Assembly (NCBI GenBank): GCA_024114885.1
Contig: CP099429.1
Location: forward strand, 1,116,001 to 1,180,000
From: Septoria linicola
Taxonomy: Eukaryota; Ascomycota; Dothideomycetes; Mycosphaerellales; Mycosphaerellaceae
Length of the DNA: 64,000 nucleotides
Direction of reading: 5' to 3'
Positions 53,287-63,897 of the stretch are shown in pieces. The notes under the pieces are model-generated. The model had not been told where the DNA came from. It saw only the letters and a list, made by a program, of their open reading frames with translations, and did no database searches. The stretch's first letter is position 1. Every line of letters starts with the position of its first letter. The translations under genes and the position numbers were made by a program.

Positions 53287-56200
53287 ATGATGGCACCTCC
53301 AGCGACAAAACGACGGAAGGTCGATCACGTATCTTCCAGCGACGATGAGGATGCCGCTTCGTTCGCCTCCTTCGGCGACGGCGAGAACGAGGAAGGAGCG
53401 CAGGATGTAGAGGTGAATGGCGATGGGTCAGAGGATGGCAGCCTGGACGCTGAGGAAGGCGCGGAGAGTGGCGATGAAGAGGAAGCGGAGGATGAGGAGG
53501 CAAGTGACAGCGGCGGCGGCGAGGCTTCCAAAAATCAGCGAGCCACAACCATCACGACATCCAGACCCGCAACGACAACTCGCGACACTCGGCGGAAGTC
53601 GGACAGCAAAGCACACGTCGGCGCAAGTGCTTATGCCAGTGGAACATTCAAGAGCAACGTCTTCAAGCTGCAAGTCGACGAGCTGTTGGGTCAAATTCGC
53701 CCCCGTCATGGCCAGCGAGAAGTGGCCGCCGAGGCTGCACTGCACAAGCTCAAGAAGACGGTTGAGCAGATACCAACGAGAGGGCCATACTTGATCGACG
53801 AAGCTGAGCGGAACTTGCTCAAGGAAAAGGTCTCGATACCTTTTCCAACTCCGAGACCGCCGAAAGATGCAAAATACAAGCTGAGTTTTGCAAAACCTGC
53901 CAATGTCAACGTGGTGGGTAGCTTTGCTCTCAAGACGTCAAGCCGGTCGCGAGAACTAGTCGAGGTGGACATGGTGGTTACCATGCCAGGTTCAATTCTC
54001 GAGGACAAGGACTACCTGAACCACCGCTACTTCTACAAGCGAGCATACTATCTAGCATGCATAGCCGCGGGGCTGCAGACTGCGCACAAAGCAGAATTCA
54101 AGATCAGCTTCAAGCTGTTCCAAAATAATCCGCTCAAATCTATATTGGTTGTCACTCCAGTAGAGTCATCCGCGCCCGCTTCACAGTGGCGGGTAAACAT
54201 CATACCTTGTGTGAGCCACACCCAATTCGCAGCGACCAAGCTAGGTCTCGACAAGAATTGTGTGAGGAGTGCAGAAGGGAGCGGCAATGAGTCTGCGGCG
54301 ACGCCGTTCTACAACTCGGCATTGCGGTCAGACATGCTCACTACTGCCTATCTGAAGCTAGTGCATGGTGCATCGAAAAGCTGCGAAGGCTTCAAAGATG
54401 CTTGTCTCCTCGGAAGTACCTGGCTGCGGCAGCGAGGCTTTTCCTCTTCTACAGACGCAGGTGGCTTTGGCAACTTTGAGTGGGCCACATTAGTTGCTCT
54501 GTCGCTTTACGGCGGAGCTCCAAATGGGAAGTCGCTGCTCAGCGAGGGATACAGCAGCTACCAGTTGTTTAAGGCGACCTTGCAGCTGCTCGCGATGAAA
54601 GACTTCATCAAGCACCCTCTAATCATTGGCAGCGCTTCTATCACTGCGGTGGAGTCTGGTGTGCCAGTAGTCTGGGACGTGGAGCGAGCACATAACGTAC
54701 TGTACAAGGTCGGAGAATGGTCTTACAGAACTCTTCGCTACGAGGCAAGATCAACGCTGGCTGCCTTGGGTGATCAGTTACACGATGGCTTCGATGCGAC
54801 CTTTATATTGCGGGTGCATGAGCCACTCTACCGCTACGATCATGTGGTGCAACTGCCTGCAAGCTTGCTCAATGCCGGAACCAAAGGCGCGGTGCATGAA
54901 AGTCGGCAGAATATCACAAAGCTATACAGCGTTCTCAGACGAGGCCTTGGCGATCGGATCAACCATCTTAGCATCGCAGCTACTGCGGCTCGTGCTTGGA
55001 CTGTAGGATCACTACAGCCCAAGAGCCACACCACGGACCTGGTCACAGTTGGACTCATGGTAAATTCAGACAATGTCAAGAGAACAGTTGATCATGGCCC
55101 TTCTGCTGAACAGAAGGCCGAGGCTGCTGCTTTCCGGCAATTCTGGGGCGAGAAGGCTGAGCTACGTCGCTTCAAAGACGGCAGCATCCTCGAAAGTCTT
55201 GTTTGGGCATATCCGCAGGATAGTGGCCAATCAGTGCTTGAGCAGGTCGTTCGCTATCTGCTAGGTCACCACTTCGGCGCAGTAACCACAGATGACCTTA
55301 GGCTGTCGGGAGATGGTTTCGGCAAGCTTGTGAAAGGAGGCAGTGACATTGCCCCATTTACTCAGACCGTGTCGAGATACAAGCAATTTGAGCAGGATAT
55401 TAGAGGTCTTTCGGAACTACCTCTCTCGATCAGGCAGATAATGCCAGCTGATCCGCAGTTATGCTACAGCTCTATCCGCGCGCCCACGAATGGCAAGGGC
55501 CGGCCAATTCCAGCAGATGTGACGATTCAGTTCGAGGGTTCTGGAAGATGGCCAGACGATCTTGGCGCGATACAGCGAACCAAGATTGCATTCCTGCTTA
55601 TGATTGACAAGATGCTGCAGGACAGTGTAGATGGGATCAGTTCACGTGTTGGGCTTGAAAATGAGGGTGAGGAAGTCCTCAATCAAGCTTTCCTCGATGT
55701 CACTTACGCCAATGACGCTACCTTCCGGCTGCGTATATATCATGATCGCGAACAGACCTTGCTCAAAGCTCAGATGAAGAACAAGACTACAGATCCGAAA
55801 ACGCGAGAAGTGGCGACTACAGGACTGGCAAAGTACAAACGAGACTACGAGAAATCTCCTGCGCAAACTCAGGCTATCATGCGCCTGTGCACACGCTTCC
55901 CGGCACTATCAGGATCGATACGCCTGGCGAAGAAGTGGTTCGCCTCTCACCTGCTCACCAATCATATCCCTGATGAAGTTGTCGAACTGCTCGTAGTCCG
56001 CACCTTCACGCAACCTGCTCCGTGGACAGCACCTTCATCAGTTCAGACAGGCTTCCTTCGTACACTTTTCTGGATCTCTCGATGGGATTGGCGCGCTGAG
56101 CCACTTGTCGTTGACCTCTCTGTATCAGGAGACCTGAAGCAGGCGGGCCTGACTGCAATCCGAACAAACTTCGAGGCCTGGAGGAAACTCGATCCGGCCA

Positions 56201-56784
56201 TGAACCGCGTGGCGCTCTTCGCAGCTTCGAATCTCGATCATGAAGGGACGACATGGACAGATGGTAAGCCATTGAAAGTCATTGCTGGTCGCATGACGGT
56301 CCTGGCCAATGCAGCCTGTGCAGAGATTGCAGAGAAGCAGCTCGAATTAGAGCCTGCAAGCCTCTTCTCATCGCCGTTGTCCGACTTCGACTTCGTGCTT
56401 CATCTCTCCTCTTCTGTTTCCGGGTTCAGCAAGAGCAAGAGCTCGGGCGGCAGATTCAAGAACCTTGAGCTTTCTGCTCTGGACGATGACTCACTTATTG
56501 GATACGACCCTGTGCGCGATTTATTGGCGGAACTAGAGAACGTGTATGGATCTGCAGTGTTGCTCTTCTATGGCGGTCAGGAAAGGAATGTCATTACTGG
56601 GCTGTGGAGTCCAGTCACGGCGAGACGAGCGTGGAAGGTCAATCTGGCGTACTCAACAATACCCGAGAAAGGCGAGGGCGAAGAGGATGAGGTACAGGCT
56701 TCAATCAACAAGAGTGCGATACTGGCAGAGATCTCAAGGCTTGCCGGCGATCTCATTGAAAGAGTGGAGATTGTGCAAAAGTGA
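53287..56784 (+). CDS. UTP22: U3 snoRNP protein Utp22 (Nrap family)
   Basis: An intronless gene of 1165 residues. Utp22 belongs to the UTP-C module of the small-subunit processome, which processes 18S pre-rRNA in the nucleolus. The start is the Met at 53287 (or the next codon at 53290), followed by a KRRK nuclear signal and an acidic Glu/Asp/Ser leader of about 75 residues. The frame is open further upstream, but that part is unlike the family. The Nrap domain series runs from about 195 to the end, with nucleotidyltransferase-like folds, though the catalytic residues of true enzymes are not expected. Diagnostic stretches are PANVNVVGSFALKT, EVDMVVTMPGSILEDKDYLNHRY and FWGEKAELRRFKDGSILES. Length and order match Nrap. 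Confidence 0.94.
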   Translation: MMAPPATKRRKVDHVSSSDDEDAASFASFGDGENEEGAQDVEVNGDGSEDGSLDAEEGAESGDEEEAEDEEASDSGGGEASKNQRATTITTSRPATTTRDTRRKSDSKAHVGASAYASGTFKSNVFKLQVDELLGQIRPRHGQREVAAEAALHKLKKTVEQIPTRGPYLIDEAERNLLKEKVSIPFPTPRPPKDAKYKLSFAKPANVNVVGSFALKTSSRSRELVEVDMVVTMPGSILEDKDYLNHRYFYKRAYYLACIAAGLQTAHKAEFKISFKLFQNNPLKSILVVTPVESSAPASQWRVNIIPCVSHTQFAATKLGLDKNCVRSAEGSGNESAATPFYNSALRSDMLTTAYLKLVHGASKSCEGFKDACLLGSTWLRQRGFSSSTDAGGFGNFEWATLVALSLYGGAPNGKSLLSEGYSSYQLFKATLQLLAMKDFIKHPLIIGSASITAVESGVPVVWDVERAHNVLYKVGEWSYRTLRYEARSTLAALGDQLHDGFDATFILRVHEPLYRYDHVVQLPASLLNAGTKGAVHESRQNITKLYSVLRRGLGDRINHLSIAATAARAWTVGSLQPKSHTTDLVTVGLMVNSDNVKRTVDHGPSAEQKAEAAAFRQFWGEKAELRRFKDGSILESLVWAYPQDSGQSVLEQVVRYLLGHHFGAVTTDDLRLSGDGFGKLVKGGSDIAPFTQTVSRYKQFEQDIRGLSELPLSIRQIMPADPQLCYSSIRAPTNGKGRPIPADVTIQFEGSGRWPDDLGAIQRTKIAFLLMIDKMLQDSVDGISSRVGLENEGEEVLNQAFLDVTYANDATFRLRIYHDREQTLLKAQMKNKTTDPKTREVATTGLAKYKRDYEKSPAQTQAIMRLCTRFPALSGSIRLAKKWFASHLLTNHIPDEVVELLVVRTFTQPAPWTAPSSVQTGFLRTLFWISRWDWRAEPLVVDLSVSGDLKQAGLTAIRTNFEAWRKLDPAMNRVALFAASNLDHEGTTWTDGKPLKVIAGRMTVLANAACAEIAEKQLELEPASLFSSPLSDFDFVLHLSSSVSGFSKSKSSGGRFKNLELSALDDDSLIGYDPVRDLLAELENVYGSAVLLFYGGQERNVITGLWSPVTARRAWKVNLAYSTIPEKGEGEEDEVQASINKSAILAEISRLAGDLIERVEIVQK

Positions 56785-57543
56785 AATGCGACAAATCTTC
56801 AAGCTCACTGTTATGAGTTCTCATCCACTTGCGTTTGAGAATGGCACTTCGAACCGATAGAGCTGCAGCTCTATGAAACGTCTGCAAGCGAGGCAATCGC
56901 TGCCTGTCAAGGTTATGCTCGACACGTTCAAGGCACGAAGTGGGCACCCGGTGAAGCAAACTGCGCACCGCGTCATACAGCCATGAGAATCGCGTTCGCA
57001 TTCTGGTACAACACTGAAACCATGGCACCATGATACCTCCTCGACTTGACTGCAGCCAACTCGTCTGTCCTTCGTTGCACAGGTTCCGAGCGTGTCACTC
57101 TCAACGCCGCGTTATCTGGAGTGAGGTATGGACGATGCGGCCCATGAACCACATTCATGGTACGTTTATATCCTGGGCCAGGCTTCGCTTTCGCAATTCC
57201 CTTCAGCTCATCTGCACGAAGCAAATCTTGGTAGGTCTGGTGCCACCAAGATCCCAGACTGTTGCCTTTGAGGGCAAGACGCAAGGCCTCTCATAGGGCT
57301 TCTTACTTACGCCTCACCGGTTTGTGTTACTCAATTGCTGGCCAGACTACATGCCCACTTCCACACATACCGCATTCGGGAGTGACGGGGCAAGAACGCA
57401 TGAAAGGTATGTGTCACACGTCGCACAGAGCTGAACAGCCACTGCCAAGAGCTGAGGTCCAGAATGCGACACAGCTAGTTTGGTTGTACAGTAGAGGGAG
57501 AATGGAAAGGAAGCAGTGGGATAGTCTGAGTAGCATTAGAAGT
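56785..57543. other. intergenic, no supported gene
   Basis: This lies between UTP22 and the promoter of the small secreted protein. Overlapping short frames on both strands have no motifs. The left part is the UTP22 3' end. Confidence 0.4.
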
Positions 57544-57550
57544 TATATAA
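57544..57550 (+). promoter_or_regulatory. TATA box of the small secreted protein gene
   Basis: TATATAA lies about 95 bases before the ATG at 57645, typical spacing for a regulated, highly expressed fungal gene. Confidence 0.65.
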
Positions 57551-57644
57551 GACGCTTCGACCGCCCAGAGAGAGTCACAGCAGACCCAGAAGCATCTCAA
57601 CCCGCAACTCAACCTCGACCAAACTCTGGTGAACTCCTTTCACC

Positions 57645-58142
57645 ATGCACCTCACTACTCTCGCTACTCTCCTGGCTTCTGCCATCACCCTCAGCGGCTC
57701 TGCCTACGCCTTACCAGCCCCAGACTCCCTCGCCAACCCCCTCGACCCCAACACCCTTTCCACCCGCGCCCCCAAGAATTCCAACTTCTGCACCGGCTCC
57801 TCCACCGGCAGCTCCTCCGGCGCCTACGCCTGCGTCGCCGTAACCTGGGCCGCCTCCAAAACCCAAGCCAACATCAAACTCACCGTCGACGACAGCCGCG
57901 GCGACTCGAACGACGTCTACGGCTACTATCGCGTGTACTTTGCTGATGGCAAGCATCAGGATTCCCCAAAGTTGAGGGACGGCCGTGGGTATGCGGCCAC
58001 GACGCCGCTGCCGGATCGAGTGAGGTCGTTTGAGAAGAGTGGGATTGTGGTGACGGGTGTGAGGGTTTATGCTTGTGTTGATGATGCGGGGAGTGATTCT
58101 TGCACGGATAGGTTTGTGAGGAGTCCGTTCTTTCAGGGCTGA
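57645..58142 (+). CDS. small secreted cysteine-containing protein, effector-type candidate
   Basis: One exon, 165 residues, with a clear signal peptide at about 1-22. A Pro/Leu/Asp-rich propeptide-like segment follows and ends in Thr-Arg at residues 40-41. The mature part has four Cys at 49, 63, 144 and 153, likely two disulfides. Tyr-rich strands (VYGYYRVYFADGKH) and a later GVRVYACVDD stretch suggest a compact beta-rich fold. There is no catalytic motif and no GPI tail. Small size, secretion, few paired Cys and a strong TATA box fit a secreted apoplastic protein; whether it acts on a host or on the fungal surface is unknown. The 5' half of the coding region is C-rich with strong third-position bias, indicating good expression. 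Confidence 0.72.
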   Translation: MHLTTLATLLASAITLSGSAYALPAPDSLANPLDPNTLSTRAPKNSNFCTGSSTGSSSGAYACVAVTWAASKTQANIKLTVDDSRGDSNDVYGYYRVYFADGKHQDSPKLRDGRGYAATTPLPDRVRSFEKSGIVVTGVRVYACVDDAGSDSCTDRFVRSPFFQG

Positions 58143-58992
58143 AGGGATGGATGAGGCCGGGAGGTTGTGGAATGCGCGGCTTGTTGTGATGGATGTGGGG
58201 ATGTGTGAGGCAACAGGTGCTTGAAAAGAGGTTCGAGGGCGTTGAGGCGGGTTGGAGACAGGATGCGGTGTTGGTGGAGTGATGTATGTGTGCGTAAAGG
58301 GCTCGGCTATGCTCAGTCAGCAATACACTCGTTAGGACCAGATTTCCTAGTGACGCTTGGCTGTCGTGTCACGACTCTCGTTAGGATCTGTTCCTTCGTG
58401 CTTGAGCGATGCTTTCATGCACACTGATCTGTTGATGTTAGAATTCAGGTTGGGCGCTCTGGCGCACGCTGATCATAACGATACAGTACTGAGGATATTC
58501 GATCTCGAATGGGGCTTCAAGAGGCCTGATGCCATTGTTCAGAGCTTCATGATTCCAGCGCGGCCCGTAGTTCTGTTCCTCGGATGCTTCTCCGCGTGAC
58601 TCTCTATCCACGTCGGACTTCACAAACATACGACAATGACTATTGGAGCTCAGGTGTGAGACGCCGCGGTGGAGAAAGACGTGTCTGCTCCCATGTTGAT
58701 ATTTCGAATGGCTGGATCTACATATCGATCATCGATACCTGCGGTTGGCGTGAGACTGTTGTCTTTTCGTGCTTTGCAGGACACTATCGTCAATTGGTCT
58801 GTAGGCTCAGCGACACGGTAACGCAAGTGACGCACACCTCGAAGGGTGCCATTGAAGCTGTTTCGCTCGTCATTCGACGCTTCTCGCTCCGACCAGAAGA
58901 CCCAAGATCTTGCTGACGATTTTTGGCGAACACACCACCCCGCCTAATGCAATTCGGAAAAGCCTTAGCTACAGTCAGTAATGAGCTGTTCT
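58143..58992. other. convergent intergenic region
   Basis: This lies between the 3' ends of the secreted-protein gene and the minus-strand gene at 58993. No gene is supported. Confidence 0.4.
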
Positions 58993-59719
58993 CTAGCTCT
59001 GATCTTGGTCACCCTCATCTTCTTCCTCGTCCTCATCCTCAGCCCATCCATCGTTGTACGCCAGTAGTGATGGATGCTGCGCTTTGAGTATGTTTTCCAC
59101 CACGCTCCACTTCTGTTTGGTGCGCAACATGTCCGCGACCACAGCCATGCTTGCCACGACTCCGTATTCGCCATGGTCTTCCACCGACGCAGACTCAGCC
59201 AGCATAGGATGTGCTGGCCAGGAATCGAGTTGTCTAGCATGGTACCGCTTGAGCCAAAGCAACAGATTTGGCCAGTTCGGCTGTGCCCAGTTGGTCCAGA
59301 AGTGAATGTTGACGTCAGATTCTTCTTCGGACACTTTCAGCTTGAATCGCTTCACCTGTTGCGAGAATCGATAGATCTCAGTGCAGTCGAAGTTATGCAC
59401 AAAGATCGAAAATGCATTCTCCAAGTAGAAGATCTTAAGCCCTTCCGATCGAATGGTCTTCGAGGTCGCCAGAACACTCGGTCTCTCGTAGCCACTCGAC
59501 GTGACCGGGATGTCTTCAGGCTGTAGCAAGACAAAGCGGTAGATTCTGGATGGTGTCAGTCACTCTGACTCGACGATGCTGGACAGGTCCAGGGAAGAAG
59601 TACCTGTTACGAAGCTCTCCTGGTAGTTCCATGAAGTAGCATGTATCGACTGCACTAGAAGCGTCCTCAGCCGCGCCATCTCGATCAGACGGCGCTGAGA
59701 CACTTTCGTTGCCATCCAT
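58993..59719 (-). CDS. F-box-like / 2EXR-type domain protein
   Basis: Two exons, 59719-59604 and 59545-58993, give 222 residues. Splicing joins MELPGELRNR to IYRFVLLQPEDI, restoring the L-P-x-E-L-R-N-x-I-Y-R-x-V-L signature at about residues 30-46. This opens a very common Pezizomycotina family. The next segment, VLATSKTIRSEGLKIFYLENAFSIFV, is the usual follow-on helix with the S-K-x-I-x-x-E and F-Y-x-x-N-x-F motifs. The family is related to F-box proteins and its biochemical role is not established. The C-terminus is a run of Glu/Asp. The upstream Met is the first in frame and gives a polar, Asp/Ser-rich 28-residue lead. Confidence 0.78.
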
Positions 59720-59940
59720 GAGTAGGTGTGTTTCCTGATAGAACGAGGGACTCGAGCGTGTCTAGTATGCACAAAACGCAGCGAGTGGCCGCGCTAGTGC
59801 ATTTTCGTCTGTGCATTGTACTCCACTTGCTCAATACGTGAGCCAAACTGGGAGAAGAATCGCATTTCCACCCTCGGACTGTGCAGCGGGAATGCGAATT
59901 CTCATGTGATCTTCTCGGAGCAGTCTCACGGAAGAGCAGC

Positions 59941-60619
59941 TCATCGCGAGGTCCTATATGCCTTCGTTGTCAAAAGCATTGGCATGCACGACATGCCAAT
60001 CTGAGCCTCTTCACACGCCCCATCAACCTGCGTTGCGCACAAGAGCTTCGTTGTCGCAGGAAGAAGGCGCGACTCAACTAGATCCTCACGAATCCAAGTA
60101 TTGCTATCGTAAGGAAGCTCATGCATATATCCAGCTGCAACAGACATCGCCCACGCGACTGCTGAGTCGAAGAGATAATCAGGCCGTATTGCGCGGAACC
60201 AAGACATTGTTATTGGAGGTGTGTCGAAGATTATAGCATCGACATCGAGCACGGTGCCTGCCGAAGAAAGATGCGCTCGAAGCAGCCGACATACTTGCGA
60301 TAGTGCTCGATCGCCAAACGTGTGCAGCAGTATTTTATCATCTGGACCAAGCTTCGAGGGGAGTTGGAATCGGCTGTCTTCGTTACTGTACAATAGCTCT
60401 ATGCTTGCCACGTGGTAGGTTCGCTGGTAATGATGCATCAGTGGTGCTATGCTCTCTGTTTGTGCGTTTGGCCAAAGCGCTAGGATGATAGTAAGTGCCA
60501 TAGCGTGTGGGGGATAGGAGCAGGGAAGAATATGTCGAGAAGCAAGAGACATTGAGAGTCGCAGCGCAAGAGTACATACCACGTCTCCAGTCTCCTTCAT
60601 CTTCAACTGGAGTTACCAC
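59941..60619 (-). CDS. possible DUF829 (TMEM53-like) alpha/beta-hydrolase-fold protein, 5' end unresolved
   Basis: The supported 3' exon is 60479-59941. It joins over a 100-base intron (60579-60480, TAG acceptor) to an upstream exon ending at 60580 whose start I could not fix; no good ATG was found in that frame. The 3' exon reads ALWPNAQTESIAPLMHHYQRTYHVASIELLYS, then LLHTFGDRALSQVCRLLRAHL, then a DAIIFDTPP segment and a late KLLCATQVD. The order and spacing resemble DUF829 proteins, which have an alpha/beta-hydrolase-like fold, though the usual F-S-N-G-G elbow reads F-G-D here. It could be a diverged or decaying copy. The frame also reads straight through the intron without a stop, so the spliced and unspliced forms stay in doubt. 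Confidence 0.4.
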
Positions 60620-61223
60620 TTCGGCAGCTGTATTGTCGGTACCGCAGAAAAGGGTGAATGTGGTGATAGCTGACGGCTCTCCGCCACGACCTCCGAACTG
60701 TTCATCTCAATTCAAGTCACGCTCTTCAAAGAAGGATGCAGGTACTCGGCAGTATACTCCAGCTAGTCCGAAATGGGATCACAACAAGATTCGATGAGGC
60801 GCGAATATTCTGAGGTGGTCAGGTCATGTATGTGGAAAGAAGTTCGGTGAGGACGAAGACGCAAGCATCATCGCCTGGATGGAAGACATCCTGGCCGCAA
60901 CAGCGAAACGGGCTTGGCAGGATTGGCTGGTTGGAAGACCTGATCTCAGCAAGACCTGATAAGGCGTCAGAATCCTGAGGTGGTCAGCGTTGTTGATGAG
61001 AGAAGATCGACAGAAGGTGGACTTCCACGTTCCGAGCAATAGAATCTATGACATCTGACATAATGGTGCCACTACTTCTTTGACAGTAGCTGGGCCTCCA
61101 TCTTCCCAGGCTTCCAACTTCAGCTGGGGTCATCTCAATTCATCAAACCTACTAAGATGGCATCTCTCCATGTCGTGAAGTGCTTGGCTGTCAGAAGTGT
61201 TAGACACGCAAGCAATTTGCCAA
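60620..61223. other. intergenic, with two similar short segments
   Basis: This holds the unresolved 5' part of the minus-strand gene and the promoter of the gene at 61224. Two segments near 60793-60825 and 60958-60990 share CTGAGGTGGTCAG and flanking bases. No complete gene is supported. Confidence 0.35.
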
Positions 61224-62519
61224 ATGGCGAGGGCGAGGGACACCACCAGCGAGTCACCGAAGGCTAGCAAGACGAACGGCAAGCAAGCTGGAAGCACAGC
61301 ACATGGATTCATGAGAAGGTCTGTCTTCGGCATCTTCAAGAGGCGATCAGCGCACAACGAGGCTGCTGGAGACTCTTCCTTGGAGCCTTGCGCCAGACAG
61401 AGTTCGATCGCGGAACCTATGACCGTCACCCTCTTCAGCCCACCCACTGAGCTACTGCTTCCGATTATTAAGGAATTGTCGTTTGTCGATCTTCTGAATC
61501 TTCGGTCCGCCTGCCACAAGACTCAAATACTCCTGGCCAAGGGCGATCTTTTGCGAGAATGGATGTTGAGTCGAAGCTTAGCACACCACGAGACACGTGT
61601 CCAGACTCTCCCGAGCCAAAAGGCCGAGCCAGGTAGCCACATGAGGCTATATATGAAGTTGTATCCGGCGCCTGATCCAGTGACATTCGAATATCTCCTC
61701 AATCAAAACCGACGCATATCTCGGGCGGTCACGCTTGCCAATGCCTTGGCAGATCTCATGGAAGAGTATGTGCTCAAGCATCCTGACTTTTGGCTGCTTG
61801 AAGGGACAGCTCCGCTATCGCCCATCTTGTTCAACTCTTGTCCAGAGTATGCTCAGATCCAATCTCTGCGAGTTCCGTGCTTGCTTGTCATTCAACACTA
61901 CCTAGAGACTCTGAAGGGCAGCATGAGTGAACTGGCATCTTCAAGCTGGTCCGACACTACCGCAACTTGGGCTCGCGTAACAGACGCGACTTTTGGAAGG
62001 TATGATCCAATGGATCTCTCATCTGCTCACGCGATGTTCGACGTGCTCTGCTGGTTGATGGCAAGACTGCTCGACCCTTCTGGCCACCGCGCACGAAGCA
62101 TCATGGTGATCGGCAGACGTACGTTGGCTGATGCCGACGTACGTCAATTCGTTGTGCTCAGCGGTCTACGAGGTATAGCACAGCTGGCAAGTCTGCCATC
62201 CTTCAGATCGCGCGAGAAAGCTGTCAAAGAATTGGCGCGTAGCCACAATCCTGTACGAAATAAGCAATGGGCACAAGCCTGGTCGGACTATCGACTGGAG
62301 TACAAGCCCGTGGTCCATTCATCACAGGCACTGAACGTTCTCAACCTGGAATTCGGCTTTCACGATGTTTGGATGCGAGCTGCAACCGATCAGCTCGCTT
62401 CACACAAGTTGCGGCCACGCGGCATCAATATTTTGACTGCTGACAAGCCTAGCCGAAGAACTGTCGATGCCTACTCTGACATTGCGGGCTATCACATGGT
62501 ACAGGGTCTGGCTTGGTGA
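61224..62519 (+). CDS. F-box-like hypothetical protein
   Basis: One exon. The first ATG of the frame is at 61224, giving 431 residues; the frame is open for nine more codons upstream but has no ATG there. The N-terminal 65 residues are basic and Ser-rich. At about 70-115 a segment reads PPTELLLPIIKELSFVDLLNLRSACHKT and LLREWML, which looks like a degenerate F-box. The rest is largely helical with no known repeat, as in many lineage-specific F-box-like proteins. A Skp1-binding role is plausible but unproven. It is the third F-box-like gene in the window; the three are not close copies. Confidence 0.62.
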   Translation: MARARDTTSESPKASKTNGKQAGSTAHGFMRRSVFGIFKRRSAHNEAAGDSSLEPCARQSSIAEPMTVTLFSPPTELLLPIIKELSFVDLLNLRSACHKTQILLAKGDLLREWMLSRSLAHHETRVQTLPSQKAEPGSHMRLYMKLYPAPDPVTFEYLLNQNRRISRAVTLANALADLMEEYVLKHPDFWLLEGTAPLSPILFNSCPEYAQIQSLRVPCLLVIQHYLETLKGSMSELASSSWSDTTATWARVTDATFGRYDPMDLSSAHAMFDVLCWLMARLLDPSGHRARSIMVIGRRTLADADVRQFVVLSGLRGIAQLASLPSFRSREKAVKELARSHNPVRNKQWAQAWSDYRLEYKPVVHSSQALNVLNLEFGFHDVWMRAATDQLASHKLRPRGINILTADKPSRRTVDAYSDIAGYHMVQGLAW

Positions 62520-62932
62520 TGTCGAGGACGCAGACGTCCGGCTATCTCTTTGAGACTGCTTCCATTGTCGCTCAGAAGACTTTGGGGGCACATCATCATA
62601 TTCGGCAGGCCCTCCACGAGTCGGGCTCCCTAGCCACAATTCTAGCCAAGGGGCAGCCACGACATTGGCCTGAGCTGGCAACAATTCACACATATCAGTA
62701 GCCGTGGTGGGGATTTGAGACCTGTGTTCCTCTCAATGGATTTGAAATTCGTCTCCATCGTCTCCTAATCATACAGGTCAAATGACTACAGGCATTCTCC
62801 GTCACGCCTTCACTCTCGAAGATCGCCAGAATCTGCTCCATTGGCCAGTCGGATCAGCCACAGATCGATGTAAGCCCGCACTACTATTTAGTTAGCTCGA
62901 GACGGCACCATTTCTCTGGTCAAAGGACCTAC
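62520..62932. other. convergent intergenic region
   Basis: This lies between the 3' ends of the F-box-like gene and the minus-strand gene at 62933. No gene is supported. Confidence 0.4.
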
Positions 62933-63364
62933 TCAATCATAAGTCTTATGCTCGATCTCGAAAGGTGACACCTCTCTTGCAAAGTCTACGCCGAGATTAT
63001 CTTGAATCCTGCTTTCGACCTCGCGAGCAAGCTTGATCGCCTCCATCTGCTCGAGTGGATCAAGCTCCTCATGAGCTGGTGGATTCTCGTATCCGCCGAT
63101 CTGATCGTTCCACACCATCAACTTCGATCCACCACAGCCGCAAGTGCACCAAGGCGGGCCAAGACCTCCGCCACCGCCGTTAGGTGGGTTCGAGCCGAGT
63201 GGATTTGGGCGAGACATTGGTTCGGGGCTGTTTTTTGATTGTTGTACTTCTTCGTTATCCGTTCTTCTGATCGTTTCTCTTCGAATGTAATCTGCGTTTT
63301 CCCTTCTCGGCCTCTGTCTTGCTTCTGCTGGCGAGAGATTAGGTCGGGGAGCACAAGATTCCAT
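62933..63364 (-). CDS. hypothetical protein with a CTCGCGG motif
   Basis: From the Met at 63364 the frame gives 143 residues; a shorter form from a Met at 63217 is possible, and the frame is open upstream to 63556. The N-terminal half is basic and Arg/Glu-rich. The centre has a Gly/Pro-rich stretch with five consecutive Gly, then W-C-T-C-G-C-G-G, a tight three-Cys cluster. The C-terminal third is acidic, with helical LEQMEAIKLAREVESRI, and ends in a mixed-charge tail. No signal peptide or membrane segment is evident in this form. I do not recognise the family, but the Cys cluster and the coherent C-terminus suggest a real gene. Confidence 0.5.
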   Translation of the reverse strand: MESCAPRPNLSPAEARQRPRRENADYIRRETIRRTDNEEVQQSKNSPEPMSRPNPLGSNPPNGGGGGLGPPWCTCGCGGSKLMVWNDQIGGYENPPAHEELDPLEQMEAIKLAREVESRIQDNLGVDFAREVSPFEIEHKTYD

Positions 63365-63897
63365 ATATGAATAAGCATTGCAGTCGTGAATACTCCACGA
63401 CTCACATGGAATATCGTGAAGGGTGGGCACCCCTTGGAGCACTGCTGTGCATGAAGCCAAAGAGTACCTGGCTGCGGACATGGCAGAGCCCACTGATAAG
63501 CAAACAACAATTTGAGAATATGGGAATTCATCATAATGCCAAAGAGCCTCGTACAAAATTGGTTGACCTTAATACTGTCTCGTACCACTAGCGTACAAGG
63601 GCTTGCGACGTCGACCTTGTTACACACAGGTTTTGAAGAACCTAGAAGTATCGCTCAAGCACGAAGGAACGTATCTGAATTACGATTGTGACACAATTGA
63701 AGGATCTCGCCTCACTTGCGTGCACCAAGAACATTCACAAGCTTCACACCCCCACTTGTGTGAACTAAAAAGTGAATGGTCTTGCGCACTTGCTGTTTCG
63801 GATCCTGTAAATCCGCTCCCCCACTCAGTTCCACTGAAATGCGACTAGCTTGGAGACAATACCAACCTTTTCTTCTCGACAGAGTCTTTCCACAATC

